From NCBI RefSeq assembly GCF_000022025.1, contig NC_011886.1:2304980-2368979 (forward strand): a stretch of DNA of 64,000 bases, in the 5' to 3' direction. The notes below the pieces were generated by a model. The model was not told the DNA's origin. It saw only the letters and a program-made list of their open reading frames with translations, and made no database searches. Each line of letters begins with the position of its first letter. Positions within the stretch are counted from its first letter, which is position 1. Made by a program: the position numbers and the translations under genes. Shown here one piece after another: positions 37,503 to 46,521 of the stretch. The DNA comes from Pseudarthrobacter chlorophenolicus A6. GTDB taxonomy: Bacteria > Actinomycetota > Actinomycetes > Actinomycetales > Micrococcaceae.

Positions 37503-39917
37503 TTAGGCCCGCCGGCCCAGCCGCTGCTCGGCGGCGGCAATGACGGGCAGCGTTCGGAGGTAGGTGTCCGGGTTCAGGGACAGCGAATCGATGCCCTGGC
37601 CCACCAGGAATTCGGCGAGCTCCGGGTGGTTGCTTGGGCCTTGGCCGCAGATGCCGATCCGGATGCCTGCCGCATGGGCTTTGGAAATGGCCTCGGCGAT
37701 CATGGCGCTGACGGCCGGATCCCGTTCGTCGAAGAGCCCCGCAAGCTGTTCGGAATCCCGGTCCACCCCCAGCACCAGCTGGGTGAGGTCGTTGGAGCCG
37801 ATGGAGAAACCGTCGAACCGCCGGGCGAACTGGTCCGCCAGCACCACGTTCGACGGGATTTCGCACATCATGTAGAGCTGCAGTCCCGCTTCCCCTCGGA
37901 CCAGGCCGTGGCTGGCCATGGCCTCGATCACCTGGTCGGCTTCGTGGACGGTGCGGCAGAAGGGGACCATCACGACGACGTTGGCGAAGCCGATCTGTTC
38001 GCGCACCCTTTTGAGGGCGCGGCATTCGAGGGCGAACCCTTCGCGGTAGTCCTCGCTGTAGTAGCGGGAGGCACCGCGGAACCCGAGCATGGGGTTTTCC
38101 TCGGGGTGTTCGAAGGACCGGCCGCCGATCAGGTGGCTGTACTCGTTGGACTTGAAATCGCTGAGCCTGACGATGACGGGCTTGGGATGGAACGGGGCAG
38201 CGATCTTGGCGATGCCGGTGGCCAGGGTGTCCACGAAGTATTCGCGGGGGTCGTCGTAGCCGCGGGTGAGCTGGCGGATGAGGGCGGCCTCGTCGTCGGC
38301 CACCCGCTCGGGATGGACCAGGGCCATGGGGTGGATGCGGATCAAATTGCTGATGATGAACTCCATCCGGGCAAGGCCAACGCCTGCAGCGGGAAGCCGC
38401 CACCATTTGAAAGCCGCGGCGGGGCTGCCGATGTTGACCATCACATCCGTCCGGGTGGCGGGCAGCCGGTCCATGTCGACGTCCTCCACCGTGTACTCCA
38501 GCAGCCCCTCGTAGACGCGGCCCTCCTCCCCTTCGGCGCAGGACAGGGTGATGGGGGCGCCGTGGGGCAGGGTGTCCGTGGCGTTGCCGGTTCCGACGAC
38601 GGCCGGTACGCCCAGTTCACGGCTCACGATGGCTGCGTGGCTGGTGGGTCCGCCATGGTCCGTGACGATGCCGGCGGCACGCTTCATGACGGGAACCCAG
38701 TCCGGATCGGTCATCCGGGTGACCAGGACGGATCCGTCGGTGAATGACTCGATGTCCTTCGCGTCCCGGATGACGCAGACCGCGCCCTTGGCAATGCTGT
38801 CCCCCACGGCTGCCCCAGTGGCGAGGACATGGCCCTGCTGCTGGAGGTGATAGGTCCGGAACGTTGAGCTGCTGCGGCGCGCCTGGACCGTTTCGGGCCG
38901 GGCCTGGACCATGAACAGTTCGCCCGTCAGCCCGTCCTTGGCCCATTCCATGTCCATGGGGCGCCCGTAGTGCTGCTCCACGGCGGTTGCCCACCGTGCC
39001 AGCAGGACAGCTTCGGCGTCCGTCAACACCAGGGCGGTGCGCTCGCGTTCGGTGGTGTCCACCATCCGGGTGAGGGCGCTGCCGCCGTGGCTGTAAACCA
39101 TCTTCCGTTCCTTGGCGCCGGTTTCCCGGGCGATGACCGGGGTGAAGCGGTTGTCAGCGAGCAGCGGTTTGAACACCTGGTACTTGTCCGGGTTGATGGT
39201 TCCCTGCACCACCGTCTCGCCCAGCCCCCAGGCTGCGCTGATGAGCACCGCGTGGGGAAAGCCTGATTCGGTATCGATGGAGAACATGACTCCTGAGGCC
39301 CCGACGTCGGAGCGGACCATGCGTTGAATCCCTACCGACAGTGCGACATTGAGGTGTCCGTATCCTTTGATGTCCCGGTAGCTGATGGCGCGGTCAGTGA
39401 ACAGCGAGGCGTAGCAGCGCCGGCAGGCGTCGAGGACGGCCCGTTCCCCGGAGACATTGAGGAAGGTCTCCTGCTGGCCGGCGAAACTGGCATCCGGCAG
39501 GTCTTCGGCGGTGGCACTGCTGCGCACCGCCACCGGCACCTGCTCCTGGCCGGCCCGCTGTGAGAGGTCCCGGTAGTGTTCACGGATTTCAGCGGCGATA
39601 CCGTCCGGGAAGCCGGCGGCCAGGAACAGTTCCCTGATGGCCGCACCGGCCTGCCGGAGCGTGGTCCGGCCCTCCTGGTAGCCGGCAATACAGTCCCTGA
39701 TGCGGGGCTCCAGTCCGTTGTGTTCCAGGAAGGAACGGTAGGCGTCAGCGGTGGTGGCGAACCCTTCGGGCACCTTGACCCCGGCCGGTTGCAGCGACCT
39801 GCTCAGCTCTCCGAGCGACGCGTTCTTGCCCCCCACCGAGGCGATGTCCCCTATCCCGGTGTCGCTGAACCATTTGACGTGGACACGGGTGGCGGAGGTC
39901 GCGGAAGGAGCAGTCAT
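37503..39917 (-). CDS. ppsA: Phosphoenolpyruvate synthase
   Basis: Makes PEP from pyruvate and ATP. The 804-residue protein has the N-terminal ATP-grasp domain (SVGGKNASLGEL, QETFLNVSGERAV), the phosphohistidine swivel GGPTSHAAIVSRELGVPAVVG shown in part (GGPTSHAAIVS) and a C-terminal PEP barrel with GICGQGPSNHPELAEFLV holding the catalytic Cys. It heads a minus-strand operon with HAD-GH65 and pfk. Its ATG lies 6 nt after a -10 candidate and 35 nt after Dos-like box E, so the message is probably leaderless and hypoxia-induced. PEP synthase genes occur in actinobacterial dormancy clusters. Confidence 0.95.
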   Translation of the reverse strand: MTAPSATSATRVHVKWFSDTGIGDIASVGGKNASLGELSRSLQPAGVKVPEGFATTADAYRSFLEHNGLEPRIRDCIAGYQEGRTTLRQAGAAIRELFLAAGFPDGIAAEIREHYRDLSQRAGQEQVPVAVRSSATAEDLPDASFAGQQETFLNVSGERAVLDACRRCYASLFTDRAISYRDIKGYGHLNVALSVGIQRMVRSDVGASGVMFSIDTESGFPHAVLISAAWGLGETVVQGTINPDKYQVFKPLLADNRFTPVIARETGAKERKMVYSHGGSALTRMVDTTERERTALVLTDAEAVLLARWATAVEQHYGRPMDMEWAKDGLTGELFMVQARPETVQARRSSSTFRTYHLQQQGHVLATGAAVGDSIAKGAVCVIRDAKDIESFTDGSVLVTRMTDPDWVPVMKRAAGIVTDHGGPTSHAAIVSRELGVPAVVGTGNATDTLPHGAPITLSCAEGEEGRVYEGLLEYTVEDVDMDRLPATRTDVMVNIGSPAAAFKWWRLPAAGVGLARMEFIISNLIRIHPMALVHPERVADDEAALIRQLTRGYDDPREYFVDTLATGIAKIAAPFHPKPVIVRLSDFKSNEYSHLIGGRSFEHPEENPMLGFRGASRYYSEDYREGFALECRALKRVREQIGFANVVVMVPFCRTVHEADQVIEAMASHGLVRGEAGLQLYMMCEIPSNVVLADQFARRFDGFSIGSNDLTQLVLGVDRDSEQLAGLFDERDPAVSAMIAEAISKAHAAGIRIGICGQGPSNHPELAEFLVGQGIDSLSLNPDTYLRTLPVIAAAEQRLGRRA

Positions 39918-39923
39918 GCCTTG

Positions 39924-39966
39924 ATTCTGGGCCGGTCCGGCACCCCGGGGCAGGGTCTTAGGTCCC
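39924..39966 (-). promoter_or_regulatory. Dos-like box E with -10, ppsA leaderless promoter
   Basis: On the minus strand: GGGACCTAAGACCC (39966-39953), 23 nt, CAGAAT (39929-39924), 6 nt, ATG at 39917. The box differs from box J by one base. It fills the 54-bp gap after the cation ATPase gene. Confidence 0.78.
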
Positions 39967-39971
39967 CGGCG

Positions 39972-42517
39972 TCACCGCCGGGCCCAGCGGGGCTTGGCGT
40001 CCTTGTAAATCCAGTCAGCCGCCAGGACAGCAGGGATGGCCAGGGACGCGGCCAGCAAACCGACCGGCGGGGGCGGGGCCTGTCCCAGCAGGCCAGCGGC
40101 CGGCGGGATGAACAGGCATGCTGCCAGGACCGCCAGCTCGGCCGCCACGGCCCACAGCAGCAACCTGTTGGTTCCCCAGCCAAGCTGCCACGGCATGACC
40201 GTGGCGCTCCTGCAGGCAAAGGCGTTGGCCAGCTGTCCAAGCACCACCGCCGTGAAGGCCGTGCCCGACGCCGCCAGGAGCAGCCCCGGTTCAGGAGGCC
40301 CGCCGCGGGTCCAGCCGCCGGCGAACAGCACGGCAGAGAAGGCAGCCATTTCAACGGCGGCTTCGACCGGGCCCAGCACGCAGAACACGCGCACCATCAG
40401 GTGCCGGTCCATCAGGTGCCGCCGGTCCGGCGGCCGGGACAGAACACGCTTGCCCGGAGCTTCGGCACCCAGTGCCAGGGCCGGCAGCAGGTCGGTGCCG
40501 ATGTCCAGCGCCAGGATCTGCAGCACCCCGAGCGCCAGCGGGAATTGGCCGCCCGAAAGCGCCCACACGACGAAGGGCGTCAGCTCAGCGACGTTGTCCG
40601 TCAGGTGGTACGTCAGGAACCGGTGGATGTTGGCGTACGTTGCCCGGCCCTGTTCGATGGCCGCCACGATGGTGGCGAAGTGGTCATCGAGCAACACCAG
40701 GTCTGCGGCTTCCCGGGCCACATCGGTTCCGGCCAGGCCCATGGCAACGCCGATGTCCGCTTCCCGCAGGGCGGGCCCGTCGTTCACGCCGTCGCCGGTC
40801 ATCGCCACCACATGGCCGCGTGACTGCAGCGCCTTGGCCACCCGGAGCTTCTGCTCGGGCGACACCCGGCTGACCACGATGCCGTCCCGGTCCAGTAACG
40901 CCCCCAGCATCTGTTCGTCCTCCGGCAGGCCGGAGCCTTCCACCACCGTCTCCGGCGTTCCGGCCAGGCCAATCTCGCGGGCGATTGCCGCCGCCGTGGC
41001 CGGATGGTCACCGGTGATCATGGCCAGCTTGAGCCCGGCCCGGCGGGCTGTGCTGATGACGTCACCCACGCCGGGCCGCGGCGGGTCATGCAGGCCAATC
41101 AGCCCCAGGAGTTCCATGCTGCGTTCCAGCTCTTCCGGGGGCATCGTCATCGTGTCACCGGCCAGGCCGGCCAGGTTCCGCCGCGCCACCGCAATGACCC
41201 GCAGGCCGCCGGACGCCATCGCCCCGACCTCGCCGGCGGTGCCTGCGGTGACGCCCGCGCATAGCGGCAGCACCGCTTCCGGTGCGCCCTTGCAGAACAG
41301 GTCCTGGCCCACAATGGCCGACTCCCGGCGTCGTACGGGGTCAAACGCGAGCCGTCGCGCGGGCGGCGTCCCGGACACCGGGCCGCCCGCGAGCCGCTGC
41401 GCCAGCGCATCGATCGCTGCCTCCATCGGGTCGCCGGAAGCCTGCCACTCGCCGTTGCGCGGCCCTGCGATGCCGCCCGGGCGGCGAGCGCCGCCTCTGC
41501 CGCCGCTTCCTGGCCGTCGCCCTGCACGGCTCCGGCGGGTCCGTATCCCTCCCCTGCCACCTGGATGGTTCCGGCGGGTGTGTGGACTTTGACGGCGTTC
41601 ATCCTGTTCTGGGTGAGGGTCCCCGTCTTGTCGGTGCAGATGAAGGTGGTGGACCCCAGCGTTTCAACGGCCTCCAGGTTGCGTACCAGTGCGTTCCTGG
41701 CCGCCATCCGCTGGGCGCCCATCGCCAGGGACAGGGTGACAGTGGGCAGCAGGCCTTCCGGGACGAGCGCAACGGCCACTCCGATGGCGAACAGGAACGA
41801 GTCGCGCCAAGCGATTCCCGCCACGAGGGAGACCAGGAAGAACAGGCAGGCGATGCCCAGGGCCACCAGCACCACCAGCCGCACAATCCGGCGCAGCTCG
41901 AGGGACAACGGCGTGGGCGGCGGAACGGCAGCACTGGTCAGTGCGGCGATCCCGGCCAGGCGGGTGCTGGCACCCGTGGCGGTAACGGTGGCTTCGGCGT
42001 CGCCGTTGACCAGGAAGGTGCCGCCCCAGGCGGGGTCGCCGCCCGTTTTGGGGACCGGCACGCTTTCGCCGGTCAGCATGGATTCATCAACGGCACAGGC
42101 CGCGGCCGTGAGCAGGATGACGTCGGCGGGGACCCGGTCGCCGGCGGTCAGGAGCACCGCGTCATCTATGACCAGGTCACTGGCGTGGACGGTCCGGACC
42201 TGTCCGTCCCGCCGGACGCGGACGTCGGCGGGCAGCAGGCCGCGCAGCCTGGCCGCGGCGTGCTGGGCGCGTTCCTGCTGGATGTGGGCGAACACGCCGT
42301 TGACGATCACGACGACGATGATCGCCACCCCCAGTTGCGGCATGTCCGCAACGAAGGCCAGGGCGGCGGCCACCCAGAGCATGAGGGCGAAGAAGTGGGT
42401 CAGCTCCGCCCAGAGCTTGCGCCACTGCGGGACGGGCTTCTCACCCGGGAGGACGTTGGGTCCGGCACGTCTGAGCAGTTCCGCTGCCCGCTCGGTGGTG
42501 AGGCCTGCAGCGGCCAT
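39972..42517 (-). pseudogene. P2-type cation ATPase (CtpF-like), single frameshift
   Basis: An ion-pumping ATPase of about 848 residues if repaired. Fragment 1 (42517 to about 41480) has the cation-ATPase N-domain (TTERAAELLRRAGPNVLPGE), MLTGESVPVPK, LVPEGLLPTVTLSLAMGAQR and TDKTGTLTQNRMNAV. Fragment 2 (to 39972) has GEWQASGDPMEAAIDALA in the restored frame, AMTGDGVNDGPALREADIGV and the C-terminal TM block. The two join in the run CCGCCCGGGCGGC near 41473-41490; the span is 2546 nt, one short of 849 codons. CtpF, of this type, is in the mycobacterial DosR regulon. ATG 42517 overlaps the stress-protein stop by one base. Confidence 0.87.
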
Positions 42518-43029
42518 CACACGCTGTCCGGCTCCTGCCCCACCAGGACCACCGGGCACACGGAGCGTGCGGCGCAGGCCTTGCTGACGGAGCCCATGGA
42601 TGTACCGGGGAAGCCTCCTTCACCGTGCCTGCCCACCACCAGCAGCTGCGCCCGCTTGCTCTCTTCCACCAAAACTTTGCCCGGCGCGCCGAACCTGACC
42701 GTCACGTCGATGGCCGTGGGGCGGTGGCCGGTAAATGCCCGGCCGAGGGCGTCCTCCACCAGGCGCCTGGCGGTGTCCTCCAGCCCGGCCGTCAACGGGT
42801 GCTCGCTGCTCTCAAGACTGGATACCACCAGGTAATCAGGCATGCCGATACAGGTGATGACCTCCAGCCTGGCGCCCAACCCGGCGGCGAGGGTTCCGGC
42901 GTACCGGAGGGCAGCCGAGGAGAATTCGGAGCCGTCAACACCCACGATGACGGGCCGGGAAGCTGATTCTTCGTTCATATCCAATACATTCGCCACGACG
43001 GCGGGCGGCCCGGAAGTGCCAAAGGTCAT
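42517..43029 (-). CDS. Universal stress protein, single domain
   Basis: A 170-residue UspA-domain protein (VIVGVDGSEFSSAALRYAG ... VVGRHGEGGFPGTSMGSVSK). The ATP loop is intact. It lies in a run of overlapping genes: its ATG overlaps the heavy-metal ATPase stop (ATGA) and its stop overlaps the cation ATPase start, so four genes from 45444 form one operon under Dos-like box F. Confidence 0.93.
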   Translation of the reverse strand: MTFGTSGPPAVVANVLDMNEESASRPVIVGVDGSEFSSAALRYAGTLAAGLGARLEVITCIGMPDYLVVSSLESSEHPLTAGLEDTARRLVEDALGRAFTGHRPTAIDVTVRFGAPGKVLVEESKRAQLLVVGRHGEGGFPGTSMGSVSKACAARSVCPVVLVGQEPDSV

Positions 43030-45002
43030 GCCGGCGTGGACGGCCGCACGGTGGCTCCGCGCAGGGCCCGGAGCCCGTTCAGGATGGTGGCCAAGTCCAC
43101 GAGCTCCTGGAGGAGGGCGCCGGTGACGGCGGGAATGTAACCGGTCATGGCCACGGCCATCAGCCCCACGCTTAGTCCGATGCCTGTCCAGATGCTGACG
43201 AGGGCCACCGACATGGTGCGTTGCCCGATGGCCACTGCCAGGGCAACCCTGGAGAGGTCATCGAGCATCACCACCACGTCCGCGGATTCGCTGGCAGCTG
43301 TAGCGCCCTTGGCGCCCATGGCGATGCCCACGTCCGCTGCCGCGAGCACCGGCGCGTCGTTGACGCCGTCGCCCACCATGATCACGGGCCGCTCCCGGAC
43401 GGCCGCCACGGCCTGGACTTTGTCCTCCGGCAGGCAGTCCGCCTGCACCCTGGTGATGCCGGCTTCCCTGGCGATGTGTGCGGCGGTGGCGCCGGCGTCG
43501 CCGGTCAGCAGCACGGTGTGCCGGACCCCCAGCCGCTGCAGCTGGCCAAGCGTTTCCACGGCGTTGTCCCGCAGCGGGTCCTTCATGATCAGCGCTCCGG
43601 CGTAGGTCCCGTTGATGGCCACGTGCACCGCCAGCTGGCCACTGCGGATCGACGCGTCGCGGAACCCGGCCGCCGCTTTCACCAGGCCGGCCTTGCCCAC
43701 CACCACGGTGTCACCCCCGCAGACGGCCTGCACACCGTGGGTGGCATGCTCGGTGGCTTCCGTTACCGGCAGGAGCTCCAGGTTGCGCTTGGCGGCCGCC
43801 TCGATGACGGAGGCCGCCAGGACGTGGGAGGAGTACTGTTCCGCGGAAGCAGCCAGCTGCAGGATGCGCGCAGGATCAAAGGCCGGCCCGGCACCGGATC
43901 CCGCGGCGGGTGCCGCCTGCACGGTGTCCAGGACGGGGCGTCCCGAGGTGAGGGTTCCGGTCTTGTCGAAGACCGCCGTCCGGGCCCGGGCCAGCTGCTC
44001 CAGGGTGCCGGTGTTCTTGATAATGATGCCCTTGCGGGCGGCCTGGCTGGTGCCGGCCAGGAATGCCACGGGTGCGGCGATCAGGAGCGGGCACGGCGTG
44101 GCCACCACCAGGACCTGGGCAAACCGGACGGGGTCTGACGAGAGGATCCAGGCGGTGGCGGCCATGGCCACCGCGAGCGCGGTGAAGGGAACGGCGTACC
44201 GGTCCGCGAGGCGCACCACCGGCGCCCGGCTGGAGGAAGCCTCCTCCACCAGGGCGATGATGCGGCTGTATTGTGAGTCGGCCGCCGTGGCCGCCGCCCG
44301 CACCCTGATGGCTGCCTCGCCGTTGACCGAGCCGCTGAGCAGGAGGTCCCCCCGCACCCGTTCCACCGGCAGGCTCTCGCCGGTCAGGGACGATTCGTCC
44401 ATGCTGGCCGCAGCGGACAGGAGCTCGCTGTCCACCGGCACCAGTTCAGAGGGGCGCACCACCAGGATGTCGCCCGGCAGCACTTCGCCGATGGGGGTGT
44501 CCTCCAGTATCGATCCATCAGTTTCCCGGTGGGCGTAGCGGGGAGCCCGGTCCAGCAGGGACCTCAGTTCGCGGACGGCGCGGCCCTGGGCGAAGGTTTC
44601 CAGCGCCTCGCCGCCGGCCAGCATGAGGATGACCACCAGCGCCGCCAAGTATTCGCCTACCGCCACCGTGCTCGCGATGGCCATGAGCGCCAGCACGTCG
44701 ATCCCCCAGCGGCCCTCGCGGAGGGACCTGATCATCGCCACCGCACGGAACATCGCCACGAGGGCTGCATAGGCGGAGGCACCCAGCCGCGCCGGTTCCT
44801 CCCGCCCGGCGAGCAGCAGCCCCAGGGTGGCGGCGAGCACGAGGCAGGTCAGGAACACCAGGGGATACAGGCGGACCCGGGCCTGCATCCTGGCCAGCAG
44901 TGGATCGCCCGGTGCCGGGCTGTCGCCGGCCGTCCCGGGCCCTGCGATCACGCCCGGCGGGGTCGGCTGTCCCTTAGGCAAGGTCCGCCCGCGGGGCATC
45001 AT
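43026..45002 (-). CDS. Heavy-metal translocating P1B-type ATPase
   Basis: A 658-residue metal-exporting ATPase with eight TM helices. It has SLTGESLPVERV, the metal-binding VVATPCPLLIAAPV in TM6, VFDKTGTLTSGRP, and MVGDGVNDAPVLAAADVG. There is no N-terminal heavy-metal-associated domain. The TPCP motif does not settle the metal. ATG 45002 overlaps the PNPOx gene by 29 bp. Second gene of the minus-strand Dos-type operon. Confidence 0.92.
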   Translation of the reverse strand: MMPRGRTLPKGQPTPPGVIAGPGTAGDSPAPGDPLLARMQARVRLYPLVFLTCLVLAATLGLLLAGREEPARLGASAYAALVAMFRAVAMIRSLREGRWGIDVLALMAIASTVAVGEYLAALVVILMLAGGEALETFAQGRAVRELRSLLDRAPRYAHRETDGSILEDTPIGEVLPGDILVVRPSELVPVDSELLSAAASMDESSLTGESLPVERVRGDLLLSGSVNGEAAIRVRAAATAADSQYSRIIALVEEASSSRAPVVRLADRYAVPFTALAVAMAATAWILSSDPVRFAQVLVVATPCPLLIAAPVAFLAGTSQAARKGIIIKNTGTLEQLARARTAVFDKTGTLTSGRPVLDTVQAAPAAGSGAGPAFDPARILQLAASAEQYSSHVLAASVIEAAAKRNLELLPVTEATEHATHGVQAVCGGDTVVVGKAGLVKAAAGFRDASIRSGQLAVHVAINGTYAGALIMKDPLRDNAVETLGQLQRLGVRHTVLLTGDAGATAAHIAREAGITRVQADCLPEDKVQAVAAVRERPVIMVGDGVNDAPVLAAADVGIAMGAKGATAASESADVVVMLDDLSRVALAVAIGQRTMSVALVSIWTGIGLSVGLMAVAMTGYIPAVTGALLQELVDLATILNGLRALRGATVRPSTPA

Positions 45003-45444
45003 CCAGGTGGTTCCACCACGTCAGCGGGGACGTGACCACGAACCGCCTGCCGGTCACGGACCGGGGGACGATCCGCACAAAGTGGTCCTTGGGTCCCGCC
45101 TGCCACGGAAAAAGGACAAGCCCCGGGCCCTTCATCAGGTCAGGGGACGGTTCCAGGATCTGGGCGCGGCCCTTGACCTCCACGCTCCAGGCCCGCCGCG
45201 GCTCGCCGCCGGTGCCGTCAGCTTCGAGGGCGACGGCGGCGTCCCCGGCCAGGGCGGCCAGTTTTGTTCCCTCGCCGGTGCGGAACACCAGGGCAGTGTT
45301 GTCCACCTTGTAGTTGACCGGGAAGATTTCCGGATGCCCGTCCACCAGGACTGCCAGATGGCCCACCGACACTTCGCGCAGGAGGTCCCAGCAGTCATCG
45401 GGGCTGAGCACTTCCATCTCCGGAGCCGCTGATCTGTTGTGCAT
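44974..45444 (-). CDS. Pyridoxamine 5'-phosphate oxidase family protein
   Basis: A 156-residue split-barrel protein, paralogue of those at 29467 and 45578: SPDDCWDLLREVSVGHLAVL, IFPVNYKVDNTALVFRTGEG, AWSVEVKGRAQI and VRIVPRSVTGRRFVV. It is divergent from its paralogue at 45578 and heads a four-gene operon (PNPOx, heavy-metal ATPase, stress protein, cation ATPase). The ATG is 7 nt past a -10 and 36 nt past Dos-like box F, so its message is probably leaderless. Confidence 0.9.
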   Translation of the reverse strand: MHNRSAAPEMEVLSPDDCWDLLREVSVGHLAVLVDGHPEIFPVNYKVDNTALVFRTGEGTKLAALAGDAAVALEADGTGGEPRRAWSVEVKGRAQILEPSPDLMKGPGLVLFPWQAGPKDHFVRIVPRSVTGRRFVVTSPLTWWNHLDDAPRADLA

Positions 45445-45451
45445 GGACCTG

Positions 45452-45494
45452 ACGGTAGTGGCCGCAGAGTCGCGGCGCTAGGGCATTACGGCCC
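45452..45494 (-). promoter_or_regulatory. Dos-like box F with -10, leaderless promoter
   Basis: On the minus strand: GGGCCGTAATGCCC (45494-45481), 23 nt, TACCGT (45457-45452), 7 nt, ATG 45444. Half of a divergent pair with box G in a 133-bp gap. Confidence 0.65.
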
Positions 45495-45528
45495 GGGCGT
45501 ACCGTGCTGGCGGGTGCACGGCACCTTA

Positions 45529-45571
45529 CGGTCTTTGGGCCCTGTTGGTACCCCGGCCGGGCTTCTAGGAT
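45529..45571 (+). promoter_or_regulatory. Dos-like box G with -10, leaderless promoter
   Basis: CGGTCTTTGGGCCC (45529-45542), 23 nt, TAGGAT (45566-45571), 6 nt, ATG 45578. The -10 is a good match to TANNNT. Confidence 0.68.
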
Positions 45572-45577
45572 CTGGAC

Positions 45578-46048
45578 ATGACCGACAAGAACATGGTGCC
45601 CGAAGCTGAAATCCTCGATGCCGACGAATGCTGGCGCTTGCTGGAGAACACGAGCGTTGGACGCCTCGCCGTGGTTGTTGATGGCCAGCCTGACGTCTTT
45701 CCGGTGAGCTTCAAGCCCGACGGCGGCGGCGTGCTGTTCCGCACCGGCAGCGGAACCAAGCTCGATGCCATGGAAGCGAACTCGCTGGTTGCCCTCGAAG
45801 CTGACAGCGTGAGCGGCGAGTTCGGGCTGGCATGGAGTGTTGTAGTCAAAGGCAGAGCAGTCCAGGACGACGCCTCGGGGACCTCGCTCAACGAGACCCG
45901 CCGCGGGCTGTTCCCCTGGCAGGGTGTTGGCCAGGAGCACCTGATCCGCATCGTTCCCCAGTCTGTAACCGGCAGGAAGTTCACCCTGTCCGCAACAGGG
46001 ACCTGGCGGACGACGCTGGACGACGCCACCCGGGCAGGGCTCGAATAG
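45578..46048 (+). CDS. Pyridoxamine 5'-phosphate oxidase family protein
   Basis: A 156-residue split-barrel protein, third of its kind here: DADECWRLLENTSVGRLAVV, VFPVSFKPDGGGVLFRTGSG, AWSVVVKGRAVQ and IRIVPQSVTGRKFTL. It is divergent from the 44974 paralogue with which it shares a two-box promoter, suggesting a local duplication. Cofactor (flavin or F420) cannot be told. A DUF5655 gene follows 26 bp later. Confidence 0.9.
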   Translation: MTDKNMVPEAEILDADECWRLLENTSVGRLAVVVDGQPDVFPVSFKPDGGGVLFRTGSGTKLDAMEANSLVALEADSVSGEFGLAWSVVVKGRAVQDDASGTSLNETRRGLFPWQGVGQEHLIRIVPQSVTGRKFTLSATGTWRTTLDDATRAGLE

Positions 46049-46074
46049 CCGCCGCCCGCCCGGAGCCCGGAGGC

Positions 46075-46434
46075 GTGTCATGGACTGTGGACCGCTTCTT
46101 CGCCGGTTCCCCTGAGGCCCTCGAGGTTTACCGGGAGGTCAGCCGCATCGCTTCATCCTTCGGCAACGTCGAGGAACGTGCCTCCAAAAGCCAGGTGTCG
46201 TTTCGTCGGCGGCGAGGCTTCGCCTTTCTGTGGCGGCCGGGTGCGTACGTGAGGTCAGAGGTTCCCGTGGTCCTGTCCCTGGCCCTTCCTTATGAGGCCG
46301 CATCCCCACGGTTCAAGCAGATCGCCCATCCATCCCCGGGTATGTGGATGCACCACCTAGAAATCACGGACGCCGGCCAGGTGGACGCGACGGTCGCCGC
46401 CTGGATGCGCCAGGCCTTCGACTTTGCGGCTTAA
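46075..46434 (+). CDS. DUF5655 domain-containing protein
   Basis: A 119-residue protein of the DUF5655 type: WTVDRFFAGSPEALEVYREV, KSQVSFRRRRGFAFLW, EVPVVLSLALPYEAASPRFK and MHHLEITDAGQVDATVAAWM. Function unknown; related proteins bind DNA or act as transport-like domains. The start is uncertain: GTG 46075 lies one base after GGAGG and GTG 46087 lies 13 nt after it. Probably co-transcribed with the PNPOx gene. Confidence 0.82.
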   Translation: MSWTVDRFFAGSPEALEVYREVSRIASSFGNVEERASKSQVSFRRRRGFAFLWRPGAYVRSEVPVVLSLALPYEAASPRFKQIAHPSPGMWMHHLEITDAGQVDATVAAWMRQAFDFAA

Positions 46435-46471
46435 TGCGTTCTCCTGTCCGCCACAGGGCGCCCCCGCTTTA

Positions 46472-46515
46472 GGGGCCTAAGGCCCTCACGGGCCCGGCAG
46501 TACGCGCGGCACCAT
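46472..46515 (+). promoter_or_regulatory. Dos-like box H with -10, leaderless promoter
   Basis: GGGGCCTAAGGCCC (46472-46485), 24 nt, CACCAT (46510-46515), 6 nt, ATG 46522. The box is of the GGGnCCTAAGnCCC form shared with E and J; the -10 is weak. Confidence 0.7.
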
Positions 46516-46521
46516 GGTGCC

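Noticed and set aside
35976..38747. 923-codon open frame on the + strand
   Set aside because: Antisense to ppsA and HAD-GH65, both with clear motifs. Long antisense frames are common in high-GC DNA, and its translation is low-complexity with no fold.
41282..42835. 517-codon open frame opposite the cation ATPase
   Set aside because: The ATPase motifs on the minus strand are unmistakable even with its frameshift.
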